Shown here: positions 53,958 through 62,602 of the stretch, in pieces
Layout: every line of letters begins with the position of its first letter
How positions within the stretch are numbered: position 1 is the stretch's first letter
Origin: Anaeromicropila herbilytica
GTDB lineage: Bacteria > Bacillota > Clostridia > Lachnospirales > Lachnospiraceae
Assembly (NCBI RefSeq): GCF_016591975.1
Contig: NZ_AP024169.1
Span: 2,829,001-2,893,000, forward strand
Direction: 5' to 3'
DNA: 64,000 nucleotides
Program-made: the position numbers and the translations under genes
The notes under the pieces: model-generated
Seen by the model: only the letters and a program-made list of their open reading frames with translations
Database searches by the model: none
What the model was told of the DNA's origin: nothing

Positions 53958-53977
53958 ATGATATAATCATTTATTCT

Positions 53978-54211
53978 TTAATCTAAAAAAGTTCTATAAA
54001 ATAATTCTTTAATTGCCTCTTTATCATTTTTCTTGCATAAATCAACAAATAAAGGATATAATCCCTCTTTCATTACATTACTATTCTTTTTATATACTCC
54101 AGTTCCTAATTCTAAAAGATTTCTAGCACACCGTTCTGGAGATCTTTTAGAACTTCTCAATATAATATTTAACGATTTCTCAATAGCTATATGCCTAATA
54201 TCAATTAACAA
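53978..54211 (-). CDS. Unrecognised 77-residue protein
   Basis: TTG start at 54211 with GAGGTGAG a few bases before it. A soluble, helical, basic protein (LRSSKRSPERCARNLLELGTGVYKK, cut here to its clearest part SPERCARNLLELG). No family recognised. It is divergent from the YhgE/Pip gene and ends next to the family 2 repeat. Good ribosome site and coding-like composition make it probably real. Confidence 0.6.
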   Translation of the reverse strand: MLIDIRHIAIEKSLNIILRSSKRSPERCARNLLELGTGVYKKNSNVMKEGLYPLFVDLCKKNDKEAIKELFYRTFLD

Positions 54212-54427
54212 TTAACTCACCTCAATATTCTTAAAACGTACATGCTCTTATCTTTCTGATATAGTATAACCTTTTTTACATCATCTCCATATAGACAATA
54301 CCCATATTTTGTTAAATTTCACGACAATTGTTAAATATTGTATAACTTTACGACAAACCAAATATAATGTTTAAATACAAAAATCATTCGTCGTGCTATA
54401 CTCACCAATGAAAAAGGAGATGAAAAT

Positions 54428-56722
54428 ATGAAGGAAAAAATGAGTTCAAAAAAAATTGCTTCAATCATTGTAATTATAGGAGTAATTATTGTTCCTCTTC
54501 TTTATAGCTTTTTCTACTTGGACGCTTTCTGGGATCCTTACTCCAGCCTAGAAACATTACCCGTAGCAATTGTAAATGAAGACAAAGGAGCCGTAATTAA
54601 TGATGAACAACGTAATGTTGGTCAGGAATTATGCGACAAATTGAAAGATGAAGGTACACTAAAGTTTATCTTTACCGATGCAGATACTGCTAAAAAGGGA
54701 GTAGAAGGCAAGAAATACTATTCTTCTATTACTATCCCAAATGATTTTTCAGAAAGCATAAAATCTGCATCCACAACAGATAAGAAAACAGCTGAGCTTA
54801 TTTATGTAACAAACGAAAAACGTAATTATTTAGCTTCACAGATTTTAAAGAGTGCTGTTTTAAAAATTGAAATGTCTGTGCGCTCTAGTGTTGACAAGGA
54901 AATCGTTTCAAATTTAGCAGACAAATTAAAGAGTACACCAGATAAACTTACAACACTTTCAGATGGTTTACAAAAACTATATGATGGTTCTTCTGATTTA
55001 CAATCAGGAACTTCTAAATTGAATGATGGTGCAAAAGATTTAAAGAATGGTGCTACCAAATTAGCAAATGGTAGTTCTAAGTTGATCAGCGGTACCTCTG
55101 ATCTAAAGAATGGAATCTCAACATTAACAAATGGTACCGATAAGTTAGCCGCTGGAAGTAAATCCTTAAAGACAGGAACTTCTACTTTTAATAGTAAATT
55201 AAAAGAATATCAATCTGGTGTAAATACCGCTACTACTGGAAGTAAATCTTTAAGTGACAATATGGCTAAATTAGATACCGGTATTAATAAACTTCTTGCT
55301 GGCGCAACTCAACTTGAAACAGCTACTAAGAACATCAATGATTTAAAAACAGGTTCTTCTTCCCTAGCTGCTGGTGCAGAACAGTTAAACACTGGAATCA
55401 CTACTTATACAACTGGTGTTGATTCATTAGTTGCAAATGTTACCAAAACTACACAAGTTTTAGCAGCTTATGCTCAAAAAACTGGAGATAAAACGATAGG
55501 TGCTCTTGTTGCTCAATTAACAAGTAAAGAAAACTTAGCAAGTATTCAAGCATTATCTCAAGCATCTACTACCCTAAAAACTGCATCTGGCCAAATATCA
55601 GCTGGCGCAAGTAAATTATCAGCTGGAACAGCTAATGTTAATGAATTACAATCAGGTATCAGCCAATTAAAAGCTGGTCTACAAAATGCTAAAGATGGTT
55701 CTGGTAAATTAACTACTGGATCAAAAACACTGAACCAAGGTATGACAAAGTTAAATACAGCTACTACTCAATTAGTTACTGCATCTGCTAAGATTAGTAC
55801 TGGAGCAAGTACTTTAAATAATGGATTAGCGCAACTAAAAGCTGGTGCATCAAAACTCTATACAGGTGCTGGTTCATTATTTAATGGAGCCTCAACACTA
55901 AACAATGGTGTTCTTACATTAAAAGATGGTACAGTAACTTTAGCCACTGGAACATATGATTTAAATGATGGCGCAACAAAGATAAATGACGGAATCCAAA
56001 CAGCTAAAGATAAAGTAGATGATTCTATTACAGATGCCAATGAACAAATTAAAGCTCTCGATGGATTAGATGAATATGCAAAAGAACCTGTAAATGTTGA
56101 CACAAGTAAATATGCTCCTGTTCCTAATTATGGTACTGCATTTGCACCATACTTTATGTCACTATCTTTATGGGTTGGTGGATTAATGATTTTCTTCGGT
56201 ATCTATTTAGATGCTGATGAAAAATATAAATTACTCGCAAGAAATTCTACTAATAAAGTATTACGAACATTTGCTTATTTATTAATTGGTGTTGTTCAGG
56301 CAGTATTTTTAGCTATTATTTTATTAGTATGTTTAGGATTAAAGGTTAAGAGCATACCACTATTTGTTGCTTCCTGCATCCTAGTTTCCCTTGTATTTAT
56401 AGCAATTATCCAATTCTTCTTAATCTTCTTTAAAGATGTTGGAAAGTTTCTCGCTTTATTAATGCTAATTCTACAATTAACATCATGTGGTGGTACCTTC
56501 CCAATGGAAACAGTACCAAAGGTATTTAATGTATTGTATCCATTCATGCCAATGACATATTCTGTAGGATTATTCAAAGAAGCAATAAGTGGAGTCGGAC
56601 ACACATCTTTAGCATGGCATAACGGAATTGTTTTACTTGCTATCTTCTTTATTATTACTGCTCTTACTCTCCTATTAACTGCAGGTAAAAAGATTCAGGA
56701 TAATAAGCTAGCAGAAGTATAA
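54428..56722 (+). CDS. YhgE/Pip-family membrane protein
   Basis: 764 residues. One N-terminal membrane helix (SIIVIIGVIIVPLLYSFFYL) and the Pip start block FWDPYSSLETLPVAIVNED, then a large outside region (about 170-550) made of imperfect repeats such as LSDGLQKLYDGSSDLQSG, typical of long coiled coils, and five or six C-terminal helices of ABC-2 permease type. The family includes phage-infection protein and EsaA-like type VII secretion parts; function is unclear. The upstream TetR gene probably controls it. Confidence 0.92.
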   Translation: MKEKMSSKKIASIIVIIGVIIVPLLYSFFYLDAFWDPYSSLETLPVAIVNEDKGAVINDEQRNVGQELCDKLKDEGTLKFIFTDADTAKKGVEGKKYYSSITIPNDFSESIKSASTTDKKTAELIYVTNEKRNYLASQILKSAVLKIEMSVRSSVDKEIVSNLADKLKSTPDKLTTLSDGLQKLYDGSSDLQSGTSKLNDGAKDLKNGATKLANGSSKLISGTSDLKNGISTLTNGTDKLAAGSKSLKTGTSTFNSKLKEYQSGVNTATTGSKSLSDNMAKLDTGINKLLAGATQLETATKNINDLKTGSSSLAAGAEQLNTGITTYTTGVDSLVANVTKTTQVLAAYAQKTGDKTIGALVAQLTSKENLASIQALSQASTTLKTASGQISAGASKLSAGTANVNELQSGISQLKAGLQNAKDGSGKLTTGSKTLNQGMTKLNTATTQLVTASAKISTGASTLNNGLAQLKAGASKLYTGAGSLFNGASTLNNGVLTLKDGTVTLATGTYDLNDGATKINDGIQTAKDKVDDSITDANEQIKALDGLDEYAKEPVNVDTSKYAPVPNYGTAFAPYFMSLSLWVGGLMIFFGIYLDADEKYKLLARNSTNKVLRTFAYLLIGVVQAVFLAIILLVCLGLKVKSIPLFVASCILVSLVFIAIIQFFLIFFKDVGKFLALLMLILQLTSCGGTFPMETVPKVFNVLYPFMPMTYSVGLFKEAISGVGHTSLAWHNGIVLLAIFFIITALTLLLTAGKKIQDNKLAEV

Positions 56723-56880
56723 GATCTTGACTATTTAATAAAAGTGATACGATAGTAACTTGTTTAAATGCAAAACTTCATTCAACCAAATGGAAGTTTA
56801 CAAAATTCATTAGATTCGATTTCATTCAACCAATAATAGAATCTTAGTTACAGTATCAATACTCTATATCATTATATAAA

Positions 56881-56927
56881 AAAATAAAAAGTCTAGGAAA
56901 CCAATCCTAGACTTTTTATTTTTTTAT
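56881..56927. terminator. Bidirectional terminator between YhgE/Pip and glnK
   Basis: AATAAAAAGTCTAGGA / TCCTAGACTTTTTATT stem with U-tracts on both strands. Confidence 0.88.
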
Positions 56928-56934
56928 ATAATTA

Positions 56935-57273
56935 TTAAATTGCTGCATCTCCACGCTCTTTCGTTCTTATGCGTATGCAATCTGTAATCTCTGAGATAAA
57001 TATTTTTCCATCTCCCACTTCACCCGTTTGTGAGTTGTTAATAATAATATCTACGATTTCTTCTAATCTATCATCCGCTACCACAATTTTAAATTCCACC
57101 TTAGGAAGTGTATTCATGATTACCTCTGAACCACGATGATACTCTGTCCAACCGTATTGATTTCCGCATCCAAATACTTGATTAATAGTAATTCCATTTA
57201 CTTTAGCAGCCAATAATGCTTCTTTTAATGGTTCTAATTGCTCTGGACGTAATATAGCTTCTATTTTTTTCAT
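56935..57273 (-). CDS. glnK: PII nitrogen-regulatory protein (GlnK-like)
   Basis: 112 residues, the same length as E. coli GlnB, with the PII blocks VNGITINQVFGCGNQYG, TEYHRGSEV, LPKVEFKIVV and TGEVGDGKIFI. The T-loop position equivalent to uridylylated Tyr51 is Val51 here, so control by uridylylation is not possible; ATP/ADP and 2-oxoglutarate binding remain. It blocks the ammonium channel AmtB, whose gene lies 48 bp upstream. ATG behind AAAAGGAGG. Confidence 0.94.
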   Translation of the reverse strand: MKKIEAILRPEQLEPLKEALLAAKVNGITINQVFGCGNQYGWTEYHRGSEVIMNTLPKVEFKIVVADDRLEEIVDIIINNSQTGEVGDGKIFISEITDCIRIRTKERGDAAI

Positions 57274-57321
57274 CCGAAATTCCTCCTTTTAAATACGAAT
57301 CTTTCTACTAAGTATTTAAGT

Positions 57322-58569
57322 TTAATCTAAACCTGTAAAAGCTGGATAAGCAGATTCACTATGTTCTGAAAGATCCAATCCTTTTACTTCTTCTTCTTGA
57401 GCAACACGGATATCTCCAAATAATTTAAGGACCTTGATAATAACAAACGTTGCAATCGATGCAATAGCAATTGTTATTACAATACTTATCACTTGGGCTA
57501 CAAAAAGCTTAGTATCTCCATAGATTAGACCATTTGCTGGTATTGATGGATTGATATCTTTGCTTGCAAATATTCCTGTTGCAATACCTCCGAATATACC
57601 ACCAACTCCATGACATCCAAATGCATCTAATGCATCATCATATCCAAATTTATTCTTAATCTTCGAAACAAAGATATAACAGATAGGACTAACCAATGCT
57701 CCAATGATAATGGAAGCCCAAATTGGTACATATCCAGCTCCAGGTGTAATTGCTACTAATCCGATTACCCCTCCTGTTGCTGCACCTAATGTTGTAACTT
57801 TTTTATGAAGAATTCTTTCAATAAGCATCCATGATAAAAGTGCTGTTGCTGCTGATGTATTCGTTGTTAAGAATGCGTGAACTGCTATACCATCTGCTGC
57901 CAATGCACTTCCTGCATTGAAACCAAACCATCCAAACCATAACATACCTGCGCCTAGTACAACAAAAGGAATGTTATGTGGTTTATATGCAGTAAGACCA
58001 AAACCACGACGTTTTCCTAGCAAGATACATGCAACTAATCCTGAGATACCAGAACTAATATGAACTACATTACCGCCCGCAAAGTCAATGGAACCAAGTT
58101 CTCTTAAGAATCCGCCATCACCCCATACCATATGTGCAAGTGGATAATATACGATTAATGACCAAAGTGCTAGAAAAGCTACTAACTTAGAGAACTTCAT
58201 TCTGCCTACTAAAGATCCGCAGATTAAAGCTGGAGTAATTATAGCAAACATCATCTGAAAGGTAGCAAATAAAGACTCTGGTATTGTCTTAGAATATGCT
58301 GGATTGGCATCAAAACCAATTCCATTAAAGAATAAATGGTCAAAACCACCAACGAAACCACCGTGATTTGCTCCAAAAGAAAGGGAATAACCACATACAA
58401 TCCACATTAGGGATGCTAACCCACATACAAAGAAACATGATAAAAGTGTATTTAACGTATTCTTTCTTCTTACCATACCTGCATAAAAGAAAGCTAGACC
58501 TGGGGTCATAAAAAATACAAGAGCTGAACATATTAAGATAAATGCGCTATCGCCTGAATTAATACTCAT
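57322..58569 (-). CDS. amtB: Ammonium transporter
   Basis: 415 residues with eleven predicted membrane helices and no N-terminal signal peptide. Conserved blocks: LVFFMTPGLAFFYAGMVRRK, the twin-His pore (GGNVVHISSGISGLV and GCHGVGGIFGGIATG) and WFGFNAGSALA. It conducts ammonium into the cell when nitrogen is scarce. It forms an operon with glnK, the usual pairing. AAAGGAG ribosome site; a 29-bp dyad lies in the leader. Confidence 0.96.
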   Translation of the reverse strand: MSINSGDSAFILICSALVFFMTPGLAFFYAGMVRRKNTLNTLLSCFFVCGLASLMWIVCGYSLSFGANHGGFVGGFDHLFFNGIGFDANPAYSKTIPESLFATFQMMFAIITPALICGSLVGRMKFSKLVAFLALWSLIVYYPLAHMVWGDGGFLRELGSIDFAGGNVVHISSGISGLVACILLGKRRGFGLTAYKPHNIPFVVLGAGMLWFGWFGFNAGSALAADGIAVHAFLTTNTSAATALLSWMLIERILHKKVTTLGAATGGVIGLVAITPGAGYVPIWASIIIGALVSPICYIFVSKIKNKFGYDDALDAFGCHGVGGIFGGIATGIFASKDINPSIPANGLIYGDTKLFVAQVISIVITIAIASIATFVIIKVLKLFGDIRVAQEEEVKGLDLSEHSESAYPAFTGLD

Positions 58570-58626
58570 AATAAGACTCCTTTCGATATGTTGGAATTTT
58601 TTATTTTGTATTCTTATTCAAAACAA

Positions 58627-58655
58627 TTACATAATATGCCGGCTACATTATGTAA
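58627..58655. promoter_or_regulatory. Long dyad in the amtB leader, candidate nitrogen-control site
   Basis: TTACATAAT-N11-ATTATGTAA, perfect 9-bp arms around GC-rich ATGCCGGCTAC, 58-86 bp before amtB. Could be a DNA operator or an RNA hairpin in the leader. It does not match the TGTNA-N7-TNACA GlnR box in order. Confidence 0.5.
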
Positions 58656-58725
58656 AATAATACATTTTTATCATGTATAAATATCTTATATTACATGTAA
58701 AAATAAGTAATCTATTGTTTGGAAT

Positions 58726-58764
58726 AAAAAAAAGCGACTTTTTTGCATATGCAAAAAAATCGCC
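58726..58764 (-). terminator. Terminator of the lipoprotein gene
   Basis: GCGActTTTTTGCATATGCAAAAAAaTCGC-type stem followed by T8 on the minus strand, about 180 bp past the lipoprotein stop. Confidence 0.75.
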
Positions 58765-58943
58765 TTTGACTCTTACCCTTTGAAGTATACTATGCATTGA
58801 TTTTATTGTCAATCATAATTTACATTTTCCATTTGGAAGTTTATTCATTTTCATTCATATATATTAACATAAATGAATTGCTAGTTTACTAATTAAATCA
58901 AATATAACTTAAGGGCGATATTTTAGTATATGCCTACACTAAG

Positions 58944-59939
58944 TTAATTATTAATCGCAATAATTTTCAACTTTCCTTCTTCTGTTTTTGTAAACCATAT
59001 ATTATAATCGCCATCCCCTAACATAACACCTTCTGCATTACAAAACATAAAATTAGGATAAGCATGAGCAATTGAATCTTTTAATTCATTCGTTATCACA
59101 CCAGATATACCCATTTCAATTAACTCCACTTGATTATTAACCGTAATATCCTCTTTTGAATGTAAAGTGATAGGATATTCTATTAATTTCGCTAGTCCTT
59201 TTATATCCTCAATTTCAATAATATCCTTAATATCCTTTGCATAATTCTCAACTTCTTTATTCTTTCCAACTGTATAGTATTGGTCTGGATCAGACATATA
59301 ATTTATATATGCCAATTTGAGTGAAATCGGATAAGAGATCTTTCCCTTTTCATAATATGTTCCAGATAACTCACCATCTTCATATTCATTTAGATAGATT
59401 CCAATCTTTTTATCATTATATATAATCGTGTATTCATTCGGATACTGTGCTGTATATTCAACAACACTCTCATGCAAGTCACCAACATATCTTATAATTA
59501 CTGTCTTATCTTCCATATTTGGGTATAGATCAACGATTACATTTTCACTTCCGATGGTTCCAGTATATACATTATGATAAAGATCTTCAAAGGTAAATGG
59601 ATGTTGTTGCTCTTCAAATACAGTATCACCATCTACAGTACTATCTTTATTATCATTCTTATTAGTATTATCATTTTTATCGCTAATAGCATTATCTTCA
59701 TTTGCCATTACTTCTTGGCTATCTTCATCTTCATCCGCTTCTTCATCCGAACGATCTGCTTCAAGTATATCTTTAACCTCATCTTCATTATTTTCAGTTG
59801 ATATCTCGTTTTTCACCTCTTCGGTTTTTTCACTCTCTGAACGATTGCATGCTGTTAATGATATTCCTAGTACTAGCATTAATGCAATGATTAAAAATCC
59901 AGGTATTTTTTTCTTACAAAATTGTAATAATTTAGCCAT
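58944..59939 (-). CDS. Putative lipoprotein with acidic linker
   Basis: 331 residues. A basic start, hydrophobic stretch FLIIALMLVLGISL and lipobox LTAC give a lipid-anchored surface protein. Residues about 35-115 are a very acidic, Asn-rich, unordered linker (EADEDEDSQEVMANEDN). The rest is a soluble domain (FEDLYHNVYTGTIGSENVIVD, KIGIYLNEYEDGELSGTYYE) that I do not recognise; the beta-rich pattern is like DUF domains of surface proteins. Single gene. Confidence 0.8.
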   Translation of the reverse strand: MAKLLQFCKKKIPGFLIIALMLVLGISLTACNRSESEKTEEVKNEISTENNEDEVKDILEADRSDEEADEDEDSQEVMANEDNAISDKNDNTNKNDNKDSTVDGDTVFEEQQHPFTFEDLYHNVYTGTIGSENVIVDLYPNMEDKTVIIRYVGDLHESVVEYTAQYPNEYTIIYNDKKIGIYLNEYEDGELSGTYYEKGKISYPISLKLAYINYMSDPDQYYTVGKNKEVENYAKDIKDIIEIEDIKGLAKLIEYPITLHSKEDITVNNQVELIEMGISGVITNELKDSIAHAYPNFMFCNAEGVMLGDGDYNIWFTKTEEGKLKIIAINN

Positions 59940-60067
59940 TAATATTTACATCCTTTCAATTACCATTAGGGTTGGTTAGATGGATAATAATATTATCATT
60001 CTATTTTATTTTAACAGATTTCATTGATGATTGAAATAGTCTGTTCTTATTAATTGTAAAACTTTTG

Positions 60068-61018
60068 TTAATCCTTTTTAAAATAATCTTTCTTCTGAAG
60101 TAGAAATGCTATCAGAGTGGAAAGGATGGCTGCTAATAATACAATCTTTATAAAACTATTGTCATCATAGGCAAATGGCACAGAATTTCGATTAATATTC
60201 ATACCGTAGAAACCCGATACCATATTTGGTATTGATATAACAATAGTTACCATTGATAGAAACTTCATAATAGTATTTAGATTATTTGATATCATGGAAG
60301 AAATCATTTCTATCATGTCCTCAAGTACCTCTTGATAGATATTTGTAATATCTATTGCATGTTTATTTCTAACAATTACTTCCATTAGAAGTCTTTTTAT
60401 ATCTTTTTCATTTGTAAATCGTTCATCCTCTAATAAAGTTTCATATACGGTATGATTCGATAATAAGGAAGTCTTAAAATAAAGGAGCATCTTATTTAAT
60501 TCATAGATTTTACTTAGCTGACTATTCTTCGTTATACCTTTTATATTCTTCTCAACTTCTTTACTTCGTTTTTCTATAATATTAAGATATTCCAAATAAA
60601 GGCTTGTATGCCGATATAGAATTTGTAAGATAAAGCGATACTTCATGTAAGTATATATATTCTTAAATCTACCATAGGATAAATTATATTCAATAAAAGT
60701 ATCTTCTAAACAGATTGTGAAAACATGATTATCTGTAAAAATTATAGACAAAGGAATAGTGGTAAAATTAACTTTTCCATCGATATCATCCGTTTTAGGT
60801 ATATATATTGAGATAACGGTATATTCCTTTTCTCTAAAATAACTAGATATTCCATCTGTATTCAAAGAAACAGATAAATCTTCAATGTCTATATGATATT
60901 CATTGGAGATATGGAATAATTCTTCTTCTGTTGGGTGAACTATTGAAATATAGCAATCTTTCTCTATATTCGATAACTCAACTAATTTATTATCTATAGT
61001 CTTATAAATCGTTATCAT
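60068..61018 (-). CDS. corA: CorA-family magnesium/metal transporter
   Basis: 316 residues. A soluble N-terminal domain, a long helix, then two C-terminal membrane helices with the MVSGFYGMNINRN loop (the GMN filter). The C-terminus is KKDYFKKD. It would form a pentamer that takes up Mg(II), possibly also other divalent ions. ATG without a strong ribosome site, in an AT-rich leader. Confidence 0.92.
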   Translation of the reverse strand: MITIYKTIDNKLVELSNIEKDCYISIVHPTEEELFHISNEYHIDIEDLSVSLNTDGISSYFREKEYTVISIYIPKTDDIDGKVNFTTIPLSIIFTDNHVFTICLEDTFIEYNLSYGRFKNIYTYMKYRFILQILYRHTSLYLEYLNIIEKRSKEVEKNIKGITKNSQLSKIYELNKMLLYFKTSLLSNHTVYETLLEDERFTNEKDIKRLLMEVIVRNKHAIDITNIYQEVLEDMIEMISSMISNNLNTIMKFLSMVTIVISIPNMVSGFYGMNINRNSVPFAYDDNSFIKIVLLAAILSTLIAFLLQKKDYFKKD

Positions 61019-61158
61019 TCTGGTAACAACTTCTTTCCATTACCATAATTGAACCTTTATCATCTCAACTATGGTAATTAATATATTGTTTGACTGAATC
61101 TATCAAATATTGTATAGGCTTAAAACTTCGAAGATTGTGTTTTAAAGATAAAATACGC

Positions 61159-61215
61159 CTTGACAGATAAAGTCCCACACATTCATAATCTTTGAATGCG
61201 TGAGACTTTATGATA
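61159..61215 (-). terminator. Hairpin after the TldE/TldD operon
   Basis: ATAAAGTCcCACaCATTCA / TGAATGcGTGaGACTTTAT, 19-bp stem with three mismatches. It lies 55-111 bp past the tldE stop; weak U-run. Confidence 0.6.
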
Positions 61216-61269
61216 AGCTTTATTAAGATTGTTTACATTTCTTGTATAAAATATACAATATAGCAATAT

Positions 61270-62553
61270 CTATTGAGCAATTGTTACCTTTTGAATACTA
61301 AGTGCATATGGTCCTTCATAACCTTTTTCTTTTTGCAATTCTTTTGATAAAGTTAACATACCACTAGCTTCTGAAATATTACCTGAGATTGAACCACCAG
61401 TCACTGGAATCATTGTATTTCCATCACAATAGAATGCAAGACGTATTTCTCCACCAAAATAACCAGTTAAGTCGTCTACTTGGAAATCAGAGAAATTAAC
61501 GATATGTAGATATTGTCCTTTTTTCATTTCTTCGAAGGATACTGTTCCTTCTTTCACTTCAATATCTTCATAATATCCAACTGGTTCAATTGATAAATAT
61601 CTAGAGAATCTTAATGATCCATGAAGATTCTTAAGAACACCATCTTCTAATAAAGGACGATTCACAAATGTGATTCCTTCATCATTATATGGTTCACTTG
61701 CTACAAGATTGATGTTTAATGCTTCTCCTTCTATATGATCCCCTTGTACCATCTGTCCTACTGCATAATCTGAATATTTTGGATATATCATATTGGCAGA
61801 AGATTTTGAAGCATAATATGATAGAAAATCTCTAACATATTTGCCTGATAAAATAACCTTATAATCTCCAGCTTTTGCACTAGAAGTTGCGTTAGCACGT
61901 GCAGTTGTCATATCTAAGGTATCTTTTACTTTCTTTTCTAATGATTCCATATCAAGTTCATCATAGGAAAAATCTTGATATGTCTCTACATCTTCTGGCG
62001 CTAGACATTGTACAACAAACTCACCTGTTACCTTATATTTATCGTAGCTTACATCAATTCCTTCTGAATTAATAATATGCTTATCTACTTTTACTACAAA
62101 TAATTCTGCTGAATTAAGAAAAGATTCTTTTCCATTGTCTTCTTTAAAAAGAGCTTTTGTCATTCTAGTAGCTGCACTTTCCAGTGTTTCTTTTGCTAAG
62201 CTAGATTGATGAAAGACTTTCTCTTCTTTTTTACCACTTGGTAATTCATAAAATGGATTCTTAACAAAAGATGCAGCAAAATAGGCATCTTTGATTGCTT
62301 CAGTCATCTCCTCTTCTGTCATTGTGTTATAAATATTTGCAGAAGAAGATCCTCTCATTTTTGTATCTCCGTCCATAAAATCACGGAATACATTTACCAT
62401 GTATTTAGTTACATCTTTACTTCTTCTTGAATCAAGAGCTTTCTTAATGAAGAATAGTTCAACACTTTCTTCTCTTGTTTCGTTTATCTGATATGTTTTA
62501 ATATCTAAATCATTTAATATCTGAACGATTTTATTTAATATATTATTAGCCAA
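61270..62553 (-). CDS. pmbA: TldE/PmbA-family metalloprotease subunit
   Basis: 427 residues of the TldD/PmbA family without the zinc site, that is the inactive partner TldE. Blocks: SSANIYNTMTEEEM, ALNINLVASEPYNDEGITFVN and the C-terminal GGSISGNISEASGMLTLSKE. With TldD it forms a hollow complex that cuts unfolded peptides. It is 49 bp downstream of tldD in the same operon. Confidence 0.9.
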   Translation of the reverse strand: MANNILNKIVQILNDLDIKTYQINETREESVELFFIKKALDSRRSKDVTKYMVNVFRDFMDGDTKMRGSSSANIYNTMTEEEMTEAIKDAYFAASFVKNPFYELPSGKKEEKVFHQSSLAKETLESAATRMTKALFKEDNGKESFLNSAELFVVKVDKHIINSEGIDVSYDKYKVTGEFVVQCLAPEDVETYQDFSYDELDMESLEKKVKDTLDMTTARANATSSAKAGDYKVILSGKYVRDFLSYYASKSSANMIYPKYSDYAVGQMVQGDHIEGEALNINLVASEPYNDEGITFVNRPLLEDGVLKNLHGSLRFSRYLSIEPVGYYEDIEVKEGTVSFEEMKKGQYLHIVNFSDFQVDDLTGYFGGEIRLAFYCDGNTMIPVTGGSISGNISEASGMLTLSKELQKEKGYEGPYALSIQKVTIAQ

Positions 62554-62602
62554 CTTATTAACATCCTTTCTTTGAATGTACTATGATTTCATCAAGTATT
62601 AA

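Larger units (their letters stand above)
58570..58943. other. 374-bp regulatory region of amtB-glnK and end of lipoprotein unit
   Basis: Contains the 58627-58655 dyad and the 58726-58764 terminator. The rest is AT-rich; no ORF or RNA gene was seen. Confidence 0.55.

Noticed and set aside
55009..56020. Repeats in the YhgE/Pip gene as DNA tandem repeats
   Set aside because: They are degenerate protein-level coiled-coil repeats normal for this family, not a DNA repeat array.
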